DNA from: Cyclaneusma minus
Taxonomy: Eukaryota; Ascomycota; Leotiomycetes; Marthamycetales; Marthamycetaceae
Assembly: GCA_037179335.1 (NCBI GenBank)
Contig: JAKZHN010000030.1
Span: 186,001 to 250,000, forward strand
Length of the DNA: 64,000 nt
Reading direction: 5' to 3'
Every line of letters starts with the position of its first letter. The first letter of the stretch is position 1. Made by a program: the position numbers and the translations under genes. Positions 27,059 through 40,898 of this stretch are shown here, one piece after another. Under the pieces are notes generated by a model. It worked only from the letters and a program-made list of their open reading frames with translations, did no database searches and was not told the DNA's origin.

Positions 27059-27481
27059 GCTATAAAAAAAGGCTAAACCAACAGGTTTTACCGGCATTAA
27101 TTAAGGCATAAGCTATTATTACGGCTTATTGGGCTGCTATTGCAAGTTATTGGCCTTGGCGGCCTTGGCGGCGGCGGCGGCGGTAGCGGCAATCGTATTA
27201 GCCTTTTTAATAGCAATTTTGCTAGCCTTTAAAATAGGGGTTATAGGCGGATATATTAATTAATAAAAATTAAATAAAACGTAGGGGTAAAAACGGGATA
27301 ATAATTTATAAGGCTTTATACCGGCTTTATAATATTTGCTATATTCTTGCTTAAAGCAAATATTGCAATTAATTTTACGCTTTAATTTATTAAAATTTGC
27401 AATATTTTTAAATATTAAATATTTTATATAATAAATGGCCGATTTTTTATAATATGTTTAAGATAAGGCTTTTAATATATT

Positions 27482-29362
27482 ATTTACATTTATGTATACC
27501 ACGGTAAATCGCGTTTTTAAAAGCAATTTTATTAAAATCCTTTTTAATTTTTTTAATTTTTAAAAGTCCGCTAATGCTATTTAAATGGTTTCCGGATCGA
27601 TTTTAATAATAATGGCAATTTTGAAAATAAGGATTTTAATAGTCCTTAATTCCAATATTGCCAATACGCCTTTTAAATAGCCTTAGCGGCTGCAATTAGG
27701 CGATATTTATTATAGCTATTAAAAATATTTTCTCAAATAAGTTTCAATGGTTTTTTAGTTTTTTCCAGCCGTTATTGCCGCCGCCAGCCTTTTTTTTAAA
27801 TTTAAAAATTAAAAATCTATTTTTTTTAGCTTAATTAGTATTTACAATATTGGTAATTAGTATTTTTATTAGCAGAAATTATTGCTATAATATATACGCG
27901 AATTAATTTATAGCCAATTAAAAGCTATATAATTTTTAATTTACTTTTATTTTTATATATATTTTCCGCTACTGCTGGTAAATACCAGCAATATATTAAG
28001 TTTTTATTAGAAGTCCGGATTGTTTTATAATTGGATTTCCTTTTTATAATCTTTTTATTTCCTTTTTAATTTAATTATTTTTTAAGCCGATATTTTTCTA
28101 TTTAGCCAATTTCGCTATAAAATTAATATATAGCTAATAATTTTCTTTTGCCAATTAATAATATAATATATATTAAATAAAATAATAATTTTACGGATTG
28201 TTTTTAATTTTTTTAAAAGAATTTAATTGGCATTTATTAAATAGCCGGTAATATTATATTATATATATAATATTATTTTTGCTTATAGCGGCTTTTATAT
28301 TTAAAAAATAATTATAATTAAATTTTAGCCCTAATTTAAATTTATATTGCTATTTGCGATATTGGTGTATAATAAATTAATATTTTTGCTTTATTAGAGT
28401 TTTTTTTATAAGCTAGGCCAATTTTAAAGCATTAAATATAAAAAAGTATGATAAAAAAAGAGATTTTAATTTATTTCAAGCCAATAAATATTTGGAAAAT
28501 ATCAGAAAAATTATTGGCTAATTTTTTATATATTATAAGCTATATAAAATATAAAATTATTATTATTATTAATTTATAGCTTTTTCAATATTATATACTA
28601 ATATTGAAAAAGCTATAATATTAAATAAAGGCTATAAAATAAATATATGGATTTCAAGAAATTTAAATAGGGTAATTAGCCGGAATTGTATTAAAATATA
28701 TAGTTTTTTATTAGCAACAGAAAATTTTTAAAATCCGGCTATTTATTGTATTATAGGAAATCCAATTTTTTACAATTTATTAAAAATCTCAAACGCGCTA
28801 TAATAATTTAAATAAAAAAATATTAGCCAATTTCCGGACAAATGCCAATTAGGCTTAATTATGTTTTTAAATAATATTGGAATTAATCCGGAAATTGGTT
28901 TAAAGAAAATTTAATAAAAACGGCTTAAAATTATAAATAAAAAAAAGCTGAAAATAAAAAATACGACCAAAGGCTTAAAAATAAACTGGGATTAAAAATG
29001 GATCTAGCCGGGTAGAAAAAATTGTTTTTGGAAAATAATATAAATATAAATAATTTAATTTTTTTAGTAACTTTTTAAATTAACAATTATAGCAATTAAT
29101 AATAGCAAAATTTAAATGCATGGTATTTAATATTGGAGCTTTATATTTATAGGCCCTTAATTTATTTATAATTAAAAATCCTTATCATTACCAATAAAAG
29201 AAATTAGAATAATTTTAATCCAAGAGAAAAAATTCTGATTTCTTTTCAGAAAAGGCCTGGCTTTTTTCTCTATGGTTTTTAGCCCTGCATGACTTATTAT
29301 TTTAGTTATTATTATATAGCCTTAGTAGCTAGATAATGATTAAAATTAATAAATAAATATAT
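27482..29362 (+). mobile_element. Element D, copy 1 (possible non-LTR retrotransposon)
   Basis: Aligns along its length with D2 (31715-33337 plus 47789-48100) and, inverted, with D3 (51615-53300). Shared landmarks in order: TATACCACGG near the left, the block around 29200-29300 containing AAAAGGCCTGGC and TTTTAGCCCTGCA, then TAGTAGCTA and a tail of AATA repeats. A short tetranucleotide tail at one end only, with no terminal repeat, fits a LINE-type retrotransposon with its 3' end to the right. The left end is where three-way similarity becomes unclear, so the true element may be longer. No reading frame survives. Confidence 0.65.
28574..28618. repeat. Perfect 20-bp inverted repeat
   Basis: Arms 28574-28593 and 28599-28618 are exact reverse complements with a 5-base loop. 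It lies inside D1. The corresponding part of D2 does not show it clearly. Confidence 0.85.
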
Positions 29363-30828
29363 TATTTGCTTTATTTTATAATAGGGCTTATTAAATAATT
29401 GCAATAAAATAAAATAAAACAATTCTTTTATTATTAAAATTATAAATATTATAATAATAGCGGCTATTAAATTTTCCGTAAAAAGCAAAATTAAACCTTA
29501 TTTATCATAAAATATGCATTTAATTCGCCTAGCTATTTATTAATATAATTAATAACTGCTTTAAGCTTTGCTTTAAATTTGAATAAATTAATAATTACAA
29601 TCAATAATAAATTACGCTAAATAGCAGCTTTAATAATAAAAATACCATTTTAATTGCATTTAAAAGCTTTTGAATATTTTATAATAAAGCCATTGTGTTT
29701 AGCGGTATTTATAATTTTAAAGTCTTAATAATTAATTAAGGTTTTATAAATTTTATTATAAAGCTCGACACTTATAATAAAAGCCGTATTAGGTATAATA
29801 ATATTAATAATTGATATATTAATTATTAATATTAATATATTAATTATTAATATTAATATATTAATATTTAAATAAAAAGCACAAAAAAAACATAATAAAT
29901 TATAAATAATTATATAAATAATTATAAATAATATAATAAATAATTATAAATAATATAATAAATAAATATCAATAATATAATAAATAAATATAGATAATAT
30001 AATAAAATAGAATTAATAGAATTAAATTTTATAAAAAAAGGAATAGCGGATTATATATTTTAAATTATATGTTAGCTTCGATTAATTAAAAACTTATTAA
30101 TTAATTAAAAGCTTATAAATTTAATAGCTAAAAGTTTAAATACATAATAAAAGCTTAATTTTTGCTGAGGCTGGAATATTAATTTTATAATATATAAACT
30201 ATTTAAATTTAATTGGCGGATAATACCAAAATAGTTTTATTTTGCATATATATAAATAGCTAATACCAAATTATTTTATTTTAAAAATTGGCAATTGTAA
30301 ACTTGTTAATTTCAATTTTGTTTTTAAAGAAAAGGGTTTTTAAATAATTTATAAAGGAAATTAAATAGCGCGTTTTAATAGATTAGGCGGGTAATATTTA
30401 TTTAGTTTTAGCTTTATAAAATTTAAAAATAACAGCGAATAATAGCAAAAAATATTGCTGGCATTTTAATTACGGAATCTTATTTTAATTAAAAATAATT
30501 GGATAAAAATAATTATTAAATATATTATTAAATTATTAGAAATAAAAATAAAATTTTAAGCAATAATTGATTAAAAATGGAAATAAAAATAAAAAAAGCT
30601 AAAAATAAAATATGAATTTAATAAATAAAAAATAACGCGGGTTTTAAAATGCTAAAATAGGCTATTTATTGAAGGGGAATTTAAATCGAAGTTTAAATTA
30701 AAGCTAGGCTTGTAAAATATACAATATAAAATATATAAAATAAAATAAAATATATAATATATAGTATATAGTATATAACATATAAAACGTGAAATAAATA
30801 TACGAAATATTAAAGATAAAAATTTATT
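29363..30828. other. AT-rich relic between D1 and the second array
   Basis: 1.5 kb with no open frame of interest. At about 29810-30000 short AT words (ATTAATATTAATATATTA, then TAATATAATAAATAA) repeat irregularly. No family is assigned. Confidence 0.45.
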
Positions 30829-31050
30829 AAAAACGCTATTTAAAATTTACTAAAAATGCTATTTAAAATTTGCTAAAAAATAATGCTTAAAATTTGCTAA
30901 AAACGCCATTTGAAATTTGTTAAAAATATAGCTAAAACGCTGCTAAAATTATGGTTAAAATGCTATTAGAAATTTGCTTGAAATTTGTTTGAAATTGAAA
31001 TTTATTTAAAAATTACTTAAAATTTAATTGAAATAAAAATGGGGATTTTG
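30829..31050. repeat. Second degenerate tandem array
   Basis: Units such as AAAATTTGCTAAAAACGCTATTT recur about every 20-23 bases. The pattern matches the array at 24663-24895 after C-to-T changes, which suggests a duplicated segment or a second copy of the same element end. Confidence 0.6.
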
Positions 31051-31714
31051 GAAATAGAAATCTGCTTGAAATTTAATATAAATTATATAGACAATATTGG
31101 TATAAGCATTTTTTCAATTATTAAAGCACCCTTTAAATTATTAAAATATAATTGATTTTATATTATAAACGCCGTTTAAATGAGGCTATTTGATTGGTTT
31201 TATAATTCCAATTCTTTTATCGATTTGTTTTCATATTAGTTTTCGGCTTTTTGGCTATATACTTATAGCTAAATATAATATTAAATAGCAATAATTTAAT
31301 AAATATTGCCTTTAATATAACTATATAAATTAGCCCTAAAGCATGCTTTTAAATTAATATATTTAATACTATCTTTTTTAATATCATATTACAGCTTTTA
31401 TAAATAATAATAGCATAATTTATTATAAAGGAAAATTGCGTATATTTGCAATTTTTATTTTAAATAATAAAAATACTTATTTATTGAAATAGCTTTATTA
31501 GCATTATTATTATATATTGGCCTTTTATAATTATTAAAAATTACTATAATAATAAAGGATTTTTTTATATATGTTTTTGCTTTCCATTTTATATTATAAA
31601 GTTTCTTTATATTGCTATTAATTAAATCTTTTTTAATTTATTAATTTATTATAAATATAACGCAAATACTAATATAATATTTATATTAAAAGCGCAAATT
31701 ATTAGTATTATTAT

Positions 31715-33337
31715 TTGTATATACCACGGCGAATTGCTTTTTTAATTAGCAATTTTTTAAACCCGTTTTAATTGATTTTGTTTTTAGGAGTTTATCGCTG
31801 CTTTTCGAAAGGTTTCAAAATTTATAATAGTGGTAATAGCGGATTTTAAAATTAAAGCAATTAATAATTTCCAATTTTAATATTGCTAGCAGCGTTTTAA
31901 ATAGCCCTAGCAATTATAGCCAAAGCAATATCTATTTAAGCTATCAAAAATAATTTTTTAAATAATTTTTAATGGTTTTTCAGCTTATTTTAGCCATTAT
32001 TGCTGCTGTTAGCCTTTTTTTTTAAATTAGAATCTCGAGATTTAAAAGGTTTTTAGCTGCTTAATTAATATATAATATTGGCAATTGGCATTTTTATTAG
32101 CAATAACCATTTTTATAATATATGCGCTAGCTAGCAAAAAGCCAGCCAAAAGCTATATAGTTTTTAATAATTTATTATTTTTTCTTTTTGGTATATACTT
32201 TCCCGCTATTGCCGATAAATATTAGCCGTATATTAATTTTTTATTAAAAGGCTGGCCTATGCTAATTAATAATTAATATACGCTAAATTAATATTTTCTT
32301 TTATAGGCCTTTTACTTTTTAAATATTTCTTTTAGCCGGCTTTATTATATAGCCGGTATACCGCCCAAATTTGGTTTTTTATACCCAATGGAAAATTATT
32401 TTAATGGATTTTTATAATACGACTTTTTCTAGCCGATTTTTATTTTCTAGCCAATATATAATTATTAGAAATTCGAATTATACCAATTAATAATTAATAT
32501 ATATTAAATTTTCCTTTAATGGATTTTTTTACCCGAATATTTTTATTCCGCCGGTTTTATTAAATAGCCAATATATAGCCGTTAAATATTTTAATGATTT
32601 TAATGGTTTTTTTTATTTCGAAATATTTGCTTTTTGTTTTAAAAGCCTTATTAACCTTTGCTATTAGGCCGGTATTTTATGCATATATATACCATTTTTA
32701 TTTATAGCGGCCTTATATTTAAAAAGTAATTATAATTGGGCTTTAATTCTAATTTAGCGGACTTTTATTTACGGTATTAATATAGTGAATTAATGCTATT
32801 GCGTTGTTTTTTTATTGCTTTTTTTTATAGGCTGGGTTAATTTTGGGGTATTAAATTCAAGAGAAAGGAGTAAATAAGGAGATTTTATAATTATATTAAA
32901 AAATGGCTAGGAAAGCTTTGGAAGATTTTTGGAAGGCTATAATTATTTTTAATTATGGATGGTTATAATTTCTTTTTATAAATTAGGCCGGGCCGGGATA
33001 TTAAATGCAAAAAACAATAATGGATTTATTTTAATTTAAAACCTAATAATGCATTAAAATAGGAGAATTTTATTTGGGTAAGAATTTTAGGGCCTATATT
33101 AATAATTATTTGAAAAAAAGAAATGGTAGCTTAGCTAAAATTTAATAATATATTTTTTTTATTAAAAAAGGCTTTGCTGCCGGTGGCTTTTTGGAAATAT
33201 AAAAAAGCTTTTATAATTAGAGATTTAATAAAAGTTAAAGGAGCTTAAAAATAAAGGATAAAAAATACTAGGCTTTATTTGGAGTTAAAAAGGAATTTAG
33301 CTGGGTGGAGAAGCTGGTTTAAAAATATAATATAAAT
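31715..33337 (+). mobile_element. Element D, copy 2, left part (split)
   Basis: Matches D1 from TATACCACGG onwards and stops at 33337. The match to D1 resumes at 47789. The gap is filled exactly by LTR element B, so D2 was present before B arrived. Confidence 0.7.
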
Positions 33338-33556
33338 GTATTATAGTGGTTAAAAATAAATTGGCAAATAAGGGTGCGTTATATATATTCCTTAGCTATA
33401 AAAAATAGCCGCTGCCTTTTTTAAATAAAAATAGCAATGCTTAAATATTATGCATTAAAAGCCTTACTTAGTTTTTTTAATAAATAAAGCTTATTTTTTA
33501 TGCATTTTAATATATATATTTTATAAAATACCTATAAAATATTTTTTTAGCCTTGT
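33338..33556 (-). repeat. 3' LTR of element B
   Basis: Reverse complement aligns with 7281-7497 and 1-241. The outer edge (about 33338-33390) is less AT-converted than the inner edge. Confidence 0.75.
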
Positions 33557-36500
33557 ATAATAATTATTCCCTTTTTTATAGCTTTGGGCGCCAAAGCTTC
33601 CAAATATAAATTTTTGATTTTTGGTAATTTAATATTTAGGCTTTAATTATTAATTTTGGTTTTTTATTTTAATTGTATAAATTAATAGGCTTTTATTAAT
33701 TTGCTATTAGTAATAACCATTTTTAAATTTATTATTATTTAATTTTCAAAGCTTTAATTTTAATATATAGCTTACGGTATTTATTATTGGGTTAATTTTA
33801 GGCTTCTATTTAATTATTTTTATGTTTTTATTATTTGTTTTATATTAAAATTTATTAGGATTTTATTATTTTTATTGGCTTTATATATATTATATTAGTT
33901 TTTGCGTATATTTATTTTATCTATATCGGAAACTTAATATAATAGCGGCTTATCCCAAATAATTAATCTTTTTAATTTTTTTAATTCTTTAATCTTTTAA
34001 GTTTTTCTTTTTTTGTTTTTTATACGTATATTATATGGTTTGCAATAATGGTATATTAATTTTAAATTCTTTTTTAATTTTCTTGGCGAATTTTAAGGTT
34101 TTTTTATAGCTATTATATTAAAGTTTATTAAAAGCTTTATTTATATAAAGCAGGCTTTCCCGCTTTTATTAGGTTTTTTTTTATTTTTATACGGGTTTTT
34201 TAATATACGCCTTTTTACCGGAAATTAAACTCCTTTTTTTTAATTCTAATATTATAATCCTTAATAATATTTTTAATCGCAAGCTTTTAGGCTTTACCAA
34301 TAATAATTAAGCCTTATATAATAAAATTTTTAATTATAATTATAACAATAGTAATATTAAATTCGCAATCCCGCTATAAAATTTAAATTGCGCTTTTACC
34401 AAAAGCCTTTTTATATTTTAAATTTGCATTTACGCTTAATATATGCAAAAACAAATGTTTTTTGCAATATTTTTAATATTTATAATTAGGCCGTAAATAA
34501 TTAGAAACACAATTATTATCGCGGTAATTATAAATTCTTTTATTATATAATAAGTTTATATTTTGCTTTTTTTTTCTATTAATTAATTTATTATTTTGCA
34601 AATCCCCGCTATTTAATTTTTTTTATTTAATATAGCTTATAATGCCCTGATATTTTACCGCTATTGCTATATTAAAATCCAGGTTTTCTTTTAAAAATAA
34701 ACGCGCCAATTATAATATTAATTTAATTTAATTAAAAAATAATATAAAGGCTGCCGGGATTTTTTTCCGCTTTAAAGTTTATGCTTTTTTAAAATATAAA
34801 ATATGCAATACCTTTAAAGATATTATAGCTATAATAATGGCCTCAATTAAAATTGTTTTTGCGATTTGTACCCTAATATATATAATAATTAATATTTAAT
34901 ATGATTTAATAAATTTATTTCCCGTGTTTCTATATATATTTAATTAAAATATAAATAAATTACAATTTTAATTATTTTTTTAATAATATTTTATTTAATA
35001 TAAAAAACAAAGACCGGGCTTTTAGCAATACAATATAATAATATAAAATATGGAAATTATAAATTTAATATATATAAATTATAATTGGTAGCTAGCTTTA
35101 TTTTAAAATATTACGGGTTTTTCAATTTTGCTAGCTAGATTTATTTTTATATAATAAATTCTTTTTTAATTAAATTATTTAATATACGGAATTTATAATT
35201 TTTATTTGTGTATTTTATACTTTTTAATTTAATTTAATTTATTATTTAATTTTCAATTTTTTAACTTAATTTCTTAGAAAATATATATATATATAATTAA
35301 ATATTTTTATTTTTGCTTTTGCTTGCTATTGCGTATAATTGGGCATTTTCTATTTAAATATAAAATTAAAATTAGCTTTTCTATTAAAAAAAAGCTTGCG
35401 CTTTTTTTATAATTTTATTATTATTATTATAATCCAGCTTTGGTGTTTTTTTAATAAATTTGCTTGAAACTATTAAAGCATTTTTAAAATTTTCTTAAGC
35501 TAATATTTAATTTTAATTTCGATTTTAGCCTTTTTCATATATATAAAATATAAGCTAATTTTATTTTTTTATATATTATAATTTGGTTGACTTTTTATTT
35601 TTAATTATTTTTAAAACTTTTTTTTTTAAAATATAATTTATATATATTACTTTAAAATATTTTAGCAAATTTTAAAAAGCTAATATAAAAAAACATTATA
35701 TAATTTTTTTAATTAAAATGTAAATACGAATTTTAAATAATAGGCTTAAGCTTTTATTCTTTTAATAAAAAAAAAAGGCTTATATTCTTTTTCATTAATT
35801 TCCCGGCTTTAAAGCGTATATTTATAATAAATAAAAAACCCCAATTTCCTTTATTAAAATTTAAAATCTTGTGCTTTTTTATATGTATTTTTTTATATTA
35901 AATACCTTAATTTTTATACATTGCATAAAACCACTAATGCTAATTTATAAGTAATACCTATATATTATATAAAACAAAATTCCTAATACTTTTTTATTTT
36001 ATATTATTATAAATAAATTTTACTATAGCTAATTAAACTACCTAATTTATTGTTTTATTATTATAATACTATTATATATAAATTTTTAGAATCTGATTTC
36101 TATGCTTTATTTATTTATTTATTTAAAAATAAAATACGGTGCTATATTTATATATTATATAAAATTTATAACAAAAGGCTTTTTATAATATACTAATAAA
36201 TATAAGGATTTTTATAAAATAACTAATTTTATTAAAAATTGCGTATTAATATTTTTAATTATATATATAAATTATATAATTTTAATATAATAATCTATTA
36301 TTACCAAAATAGTATTATATATTTTATTTATATATTATAATTTTAGCAAGCTTATACTAAAACTTTATAATAAATATATTTATAGCTTATTAATTAAAAG
36401 CAAAAATTATAGCTAATTATAAAATATATATTAGCGAATTTTCTTTTGCTAGCAAATATAATAATTATATATATAATCCCGTATTTTTGCTTTTATATTT

Positions 36501-39500
36501 AATTAATAATATTTATAATAAATTAAAATTAAAATTTCTTTTATTTTAAAATAGCCTATTAATTTATTAACATAATAAATATATAAAAATTTATTGCGCA
36601 ATATATTTATTATAAAAATATATAATTTGCTTTTGTTATATAATATATTATTTTTAAATTATTTTTATTTATTTTTATATAATATAAATTAGCTTTTTTT
36701 TATTTTTATTTTTTAAGCTTTAAAAATAATTATAAATTTTTATAATTTAAATAAAATATAATTATTTGCTTGGAAATTTATATTTATAATATATAAATAA
36801 AATACATAATATTAATTTCCCAGCTTAATAATTTTAATTAAAATATAATTACTATATTTATAAAAGCGGCCATATTTTTTAAAAATTATATACTTAATAT
36901 AAAAATAAATAAATAATAAAGCTTTTGCTATAGTATTAATAAAAATCTTTTTAATATTTTTACTTAAATAATTTTTATTGCTTTTTTATAATTTGGCCTA
37001 TAAGATAAAAAATTAGCGGGATTTTTAATTTCTATAATATATTTAATTTTAAAATTTTAATTTTATAGCCTATTTTGCTTAATATTTATAAAATAGCGCA
37101 AATTATCATAATTTAAAAATATTTAAATTTTATAATGCGTAGTTTTAATATATTATTTTTAGCGCTAAAAGGATTTTATAATTGCAAATAATTTAATATT
37201 ATATATTTAATATATTAACTTTGCGCTAATTAGCTATTAAAATTAAAAAGCTATTAAATATTAATAATATTGTATTAAATTTTTAAAATTTTTAAAGTGC
37301 TTTAAAATTCCTAATATTATAAATTTATAAATATTATATATAATTTATAAATATTTTATAAAATTAAAATATTGCAATATTAGCTTATTTGCAAATGCAT
37401 TTTTAATACGTTAAAAAGCTTTTTACGCTTTTAAAAGCTATTTAAATAAGCCTTTTTCTTTTTTCTTTTTTATTATTGATAAGCAAATTAATTATAGGCA
37501 ATATAATTTTACTATATTTTAAAATATTTTATTTATAAAAATTGGCTTATTTGAAAAATAATTGCAATTTTATATATATAATTAATATAAATTATTTTTA
37601 AATAATGTGTATTTTTTCCGGCTTTATATATATATTGTGTTTTTTATTATAAAATCTAAAAACAAAATCTTATTTATTTTAAATTTGTATTTGCTTTTTT
37701 TTATAAAAAAATATTTTTATAGCGTTTTAAATACGGTTTTTATATATTTATTATATTTGCTAAAAATAAATATTATTAAAATAAATTGTTATGATTTTTT
37801 TTTAAATACTATATTTATATAAGCTTAAAATGTAGCTAATATATTTACCAATTTAAATAGCATTACCAAATATTTAAAATAGCTATATTTTATATAAAAT
37901 GCTATTTTCTATTTATTTCCCTTTTATATATAAATTTCGTAATGTATATTTTTAAAATCCAATTTAATAAAAACTTTAGTGTTTCCCAATCTAATTAAAA
38001 ATTTATTAATTAAAGAAAATAGGCAATAATTTTTAATAATAATATTATTTGTTTTTTTATAATTAATGCCTAAGCGAAATCTTTTTTTTAAATATAAATA
38101 ATATTTTTTTTGCTAAGCTTTTTAATTTATAAATTCAGCCTTTTATTAATATATTATTAAAATATTGTTTTTAGCGTAATTAGCTGCTTTTTAAATAGCT
38201 TATAAATAAATTAATAAAATAAAATTATTTTGGTTTTTATAATATAATTTTAATTAGAATATATAAATAATGTACCAGCTTTTACTATATTAGAAATATT
38301 ATTAAAATAGCTTATTGTTTTTAGTGTTTTATATTCTGGCTTTTAATTTTAGCCTTAATTTTAATTTTGCCATATAGTTTTTATAGGTATCTTTAATGCT
38401 TAATAATTTACAGCCTTAAAAATATATTAAAATCCAATTTTACTTTGCCAAAATTTAAATACTTTATTTAATATATATATAATGGAATTTTTATTTAAAT
38501 TTGCAGTATTTTTTATAAAAAATAGCTTTTTATTTATTTCGCTAAATATTATATTATATTATATTATATTATATTATATTTTCAGCTTTTATATATAAAA
38601 TATTTTATATATAATAAGTTTTTATTTATTGTACTTAAAATATAAATTATTATTTTTAGCTTTTTTAATTTATTTAGCTTATTTTAAGCAATAATTTTAA
38701 CCTAATTATAATATTTGTTATTTATTTATTTAAATTAAAATATATTTAAATGCAAATTATATAAATATGCAAATATTTTATATATTTTAACGCTTTGGTC
38801 TTTTATATTATCTTTATTATTAAAGTTTTTTTTAACAAAAATATAGCATTATTTAACTTTTGTTTTATTTTTATTAAAGAAGCAAATTCAGAAATATTAT
38901 ATATATATATTAATTTATTTTTATTCTTTTATAAAGACTAATAATATAAAACCTCTATTTGATTTATTATTAATAAAGGCGAAAGCGGGGATTATATTTT
39001 AAATATTATTGCAATTAAATAATTAATTATTATATATTTTTATTCTATAAAAAATTATTAAATTAGGCAATTATTGGCAATTTTTCCTTTTTTTCTAATT
39101 ATTATATTTATATTTATAATTTATAAAATTAAAGATTTTATTTATAGCTTTTGCAAAAACAATTTAATTATATTTAATTTAATTATAATTATTATAATTT
39201 TGGCTATAATTATAATTATCTTTATATAATTGGCCTCTTTTTAGCCACCAAAGCTATTATTATTTAAAATATATGCTTTATCGCCGTATTATTTATATTT
39301 GCAGGCTTTATATATATATATATATATTTAATAAATATAATTAAATAAGCTATAATTATTAATATTATAATTAAAGTATAAAGAAACCGGAATTAATTTT
39401 AATTGCATTATTAGCTTTTATTTTAATAATACCTTTATTTTTATTTTTGCAATTAAATTATTATTAAATTATTGCATTATTATTTAAAATATTATTTAAA

Positions 39501-40679
39501 TTTTGTAATTTATTATAGTTATTATAACGCTTTATTAAATTATTTATATTAAATATATTTTTGGCTTTAAATTGGAAATTAAGCCTATTTTTGCGCTTAA
39601 TATTCCCGGCTGTATTAAATATATATTAAATATTAATTTATAATTAATTGCTTTATTAAAAACTAAAATCCTATTTAATATTATTATAAAGCTTAAAAAT
39701 AAATAAATTATTAAAAAATGTAAAAAAGCAAAGTTTTTGTTTTGCAATAAAACTTCTTAATTATTTTACTTTGTTAAGCTTTTTTAGCAAATTAATTTAT
39801 TATATATAATATATATTATTGCTTTATATTTATTATATTTAATTTTTTTTTTAATTTTTTTTTAATTTATAATTTTTTTAATAATATTGCTATATAATAT
39901 ATATATAGCCTTTAAATATAATTAAAATATAATAAATATAAATTATATTATTTAAAAAAGTATATATTAAGATAATTTCATAAATGATTAAATTATTTAT
40001 AATATTTATATATATTATATATATTATATAGCTTAATATTCAATATATAAGATTTTTTAAATATATAAGATTTTTTAATAGCTAATTATTTATTATTGGA
40101 ATTTAAGCCAAATAGGCTGCATTTGCAAATAAAAATTGCAATTTTGGCTTGCAATTTTGCAATTTCTTTTAAATTATTGGAATTTAAATTAAATTAATTT
40201 TAAATTAAATTAAAAACAAATGCTTAATTGGCTTTATTTTTATATAATATAATTATATCTTTTGCTAAAATACTTTAATCTTAAATTTGCCTAGGCTAAT
40301 TTGCATTAATAGTCCAATTTGCATTAATAAATTAGCCATTTAGCTAAAAAAAGACTATTAAATAATTTTAAATTAAAAAAAAAAGCTAAATTGCTTTTAA
40401 TTCCCAATATTAATAATAGTTTTATTAATATCATTAATAATAATAATATTATTACTATTGCCTAATATAGCTTTTTAATTTAATATAAAACTTGCGCTAA
40501 TAATATTACCAAAATTAAATTGCTTTAAAATTAGGAAAAATTAGCATTTTAAGCTTTTGGCAAAATTTAATATATTATAATTAGCGTTAAATTTATAGCT
40601 ATTTAATTAAATAATTATTATTTTGCCAAATTCTTATTTTTTAAAATACAAGCGGCTATTTTATCATAATAATTAAAAA
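33557..40679 (-). other. Internal region of element B, no readable gene
   Basis: About 7.1 kb of AT-rich sequence corresponding to the gag-pol region of an LTR element, but with stops in every frame. It holds an ATATT pentanucleotide run (7 copies, 38546-38580). Frames at 37607-37822 and 39544-39747 are composition artefacts. Confidence 0.6.
38546..38580. repeat. ATATT microsatellite, 7 copies
   Basis: Seven uninterrupted copies of ATATT inside element B. Confidence 0.85.
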
Positions 40680-40684
40680 TAAAT

Positions 40685-40898
40685 ATCACGGCAGCTTAAA
40701 GGCAAGGCAGGGGTTAAGGTAAAACGACGTTATAAATTGCAGGAGGAAATTTGCAGCTTTGCAAAACCTTAAAGGCCTTGCAGGCTAGCGCAAAGCGCTA
40801 ACATCAGGTGCTTGGTATAGGAAAGGGCTTAAGGCGTATAGTGCATAATATATATCCAAAATATATATTTAAGGCATTTGAAATTAATATTATAATAA
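40685..40898. repeat. Left LTR of element C
   Basis: Aligns base by base with 47366-47577; almost all differences are transitions. The outer half (to about 40800) is GC-richer here and mutated in the partner. The inner half shows the reverse. It contains CTAGCGCAAAGCGCTA. Confidence 0.8.

Larger units (their letters stand above)
24896..27481. other. AT-rich repeat relic, no gene
   Basis: 2.6 kb with all frames broken. It includes an imperfect inverted repeat (25042-25099), AAT runs at about 25856-25881, an ATT microsatellite at 27026-27058 and a GC-moderate patch at about 27145-27195 rich in GGC triplets. Frames at 26134-26364 and 26768-27097 (both minus strand) are composition artefacts; the Asn run of the second comes from the ATT microsatellite. 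Confidence 0.5.

Noticed and set aside
26768..27097. 109-aa minus-strand frame with a poly-Asn run
   Set aside because: The Asn run is a translated ATT microsatellite and the rest is AT-driven Lys/Asn/Ile composition.
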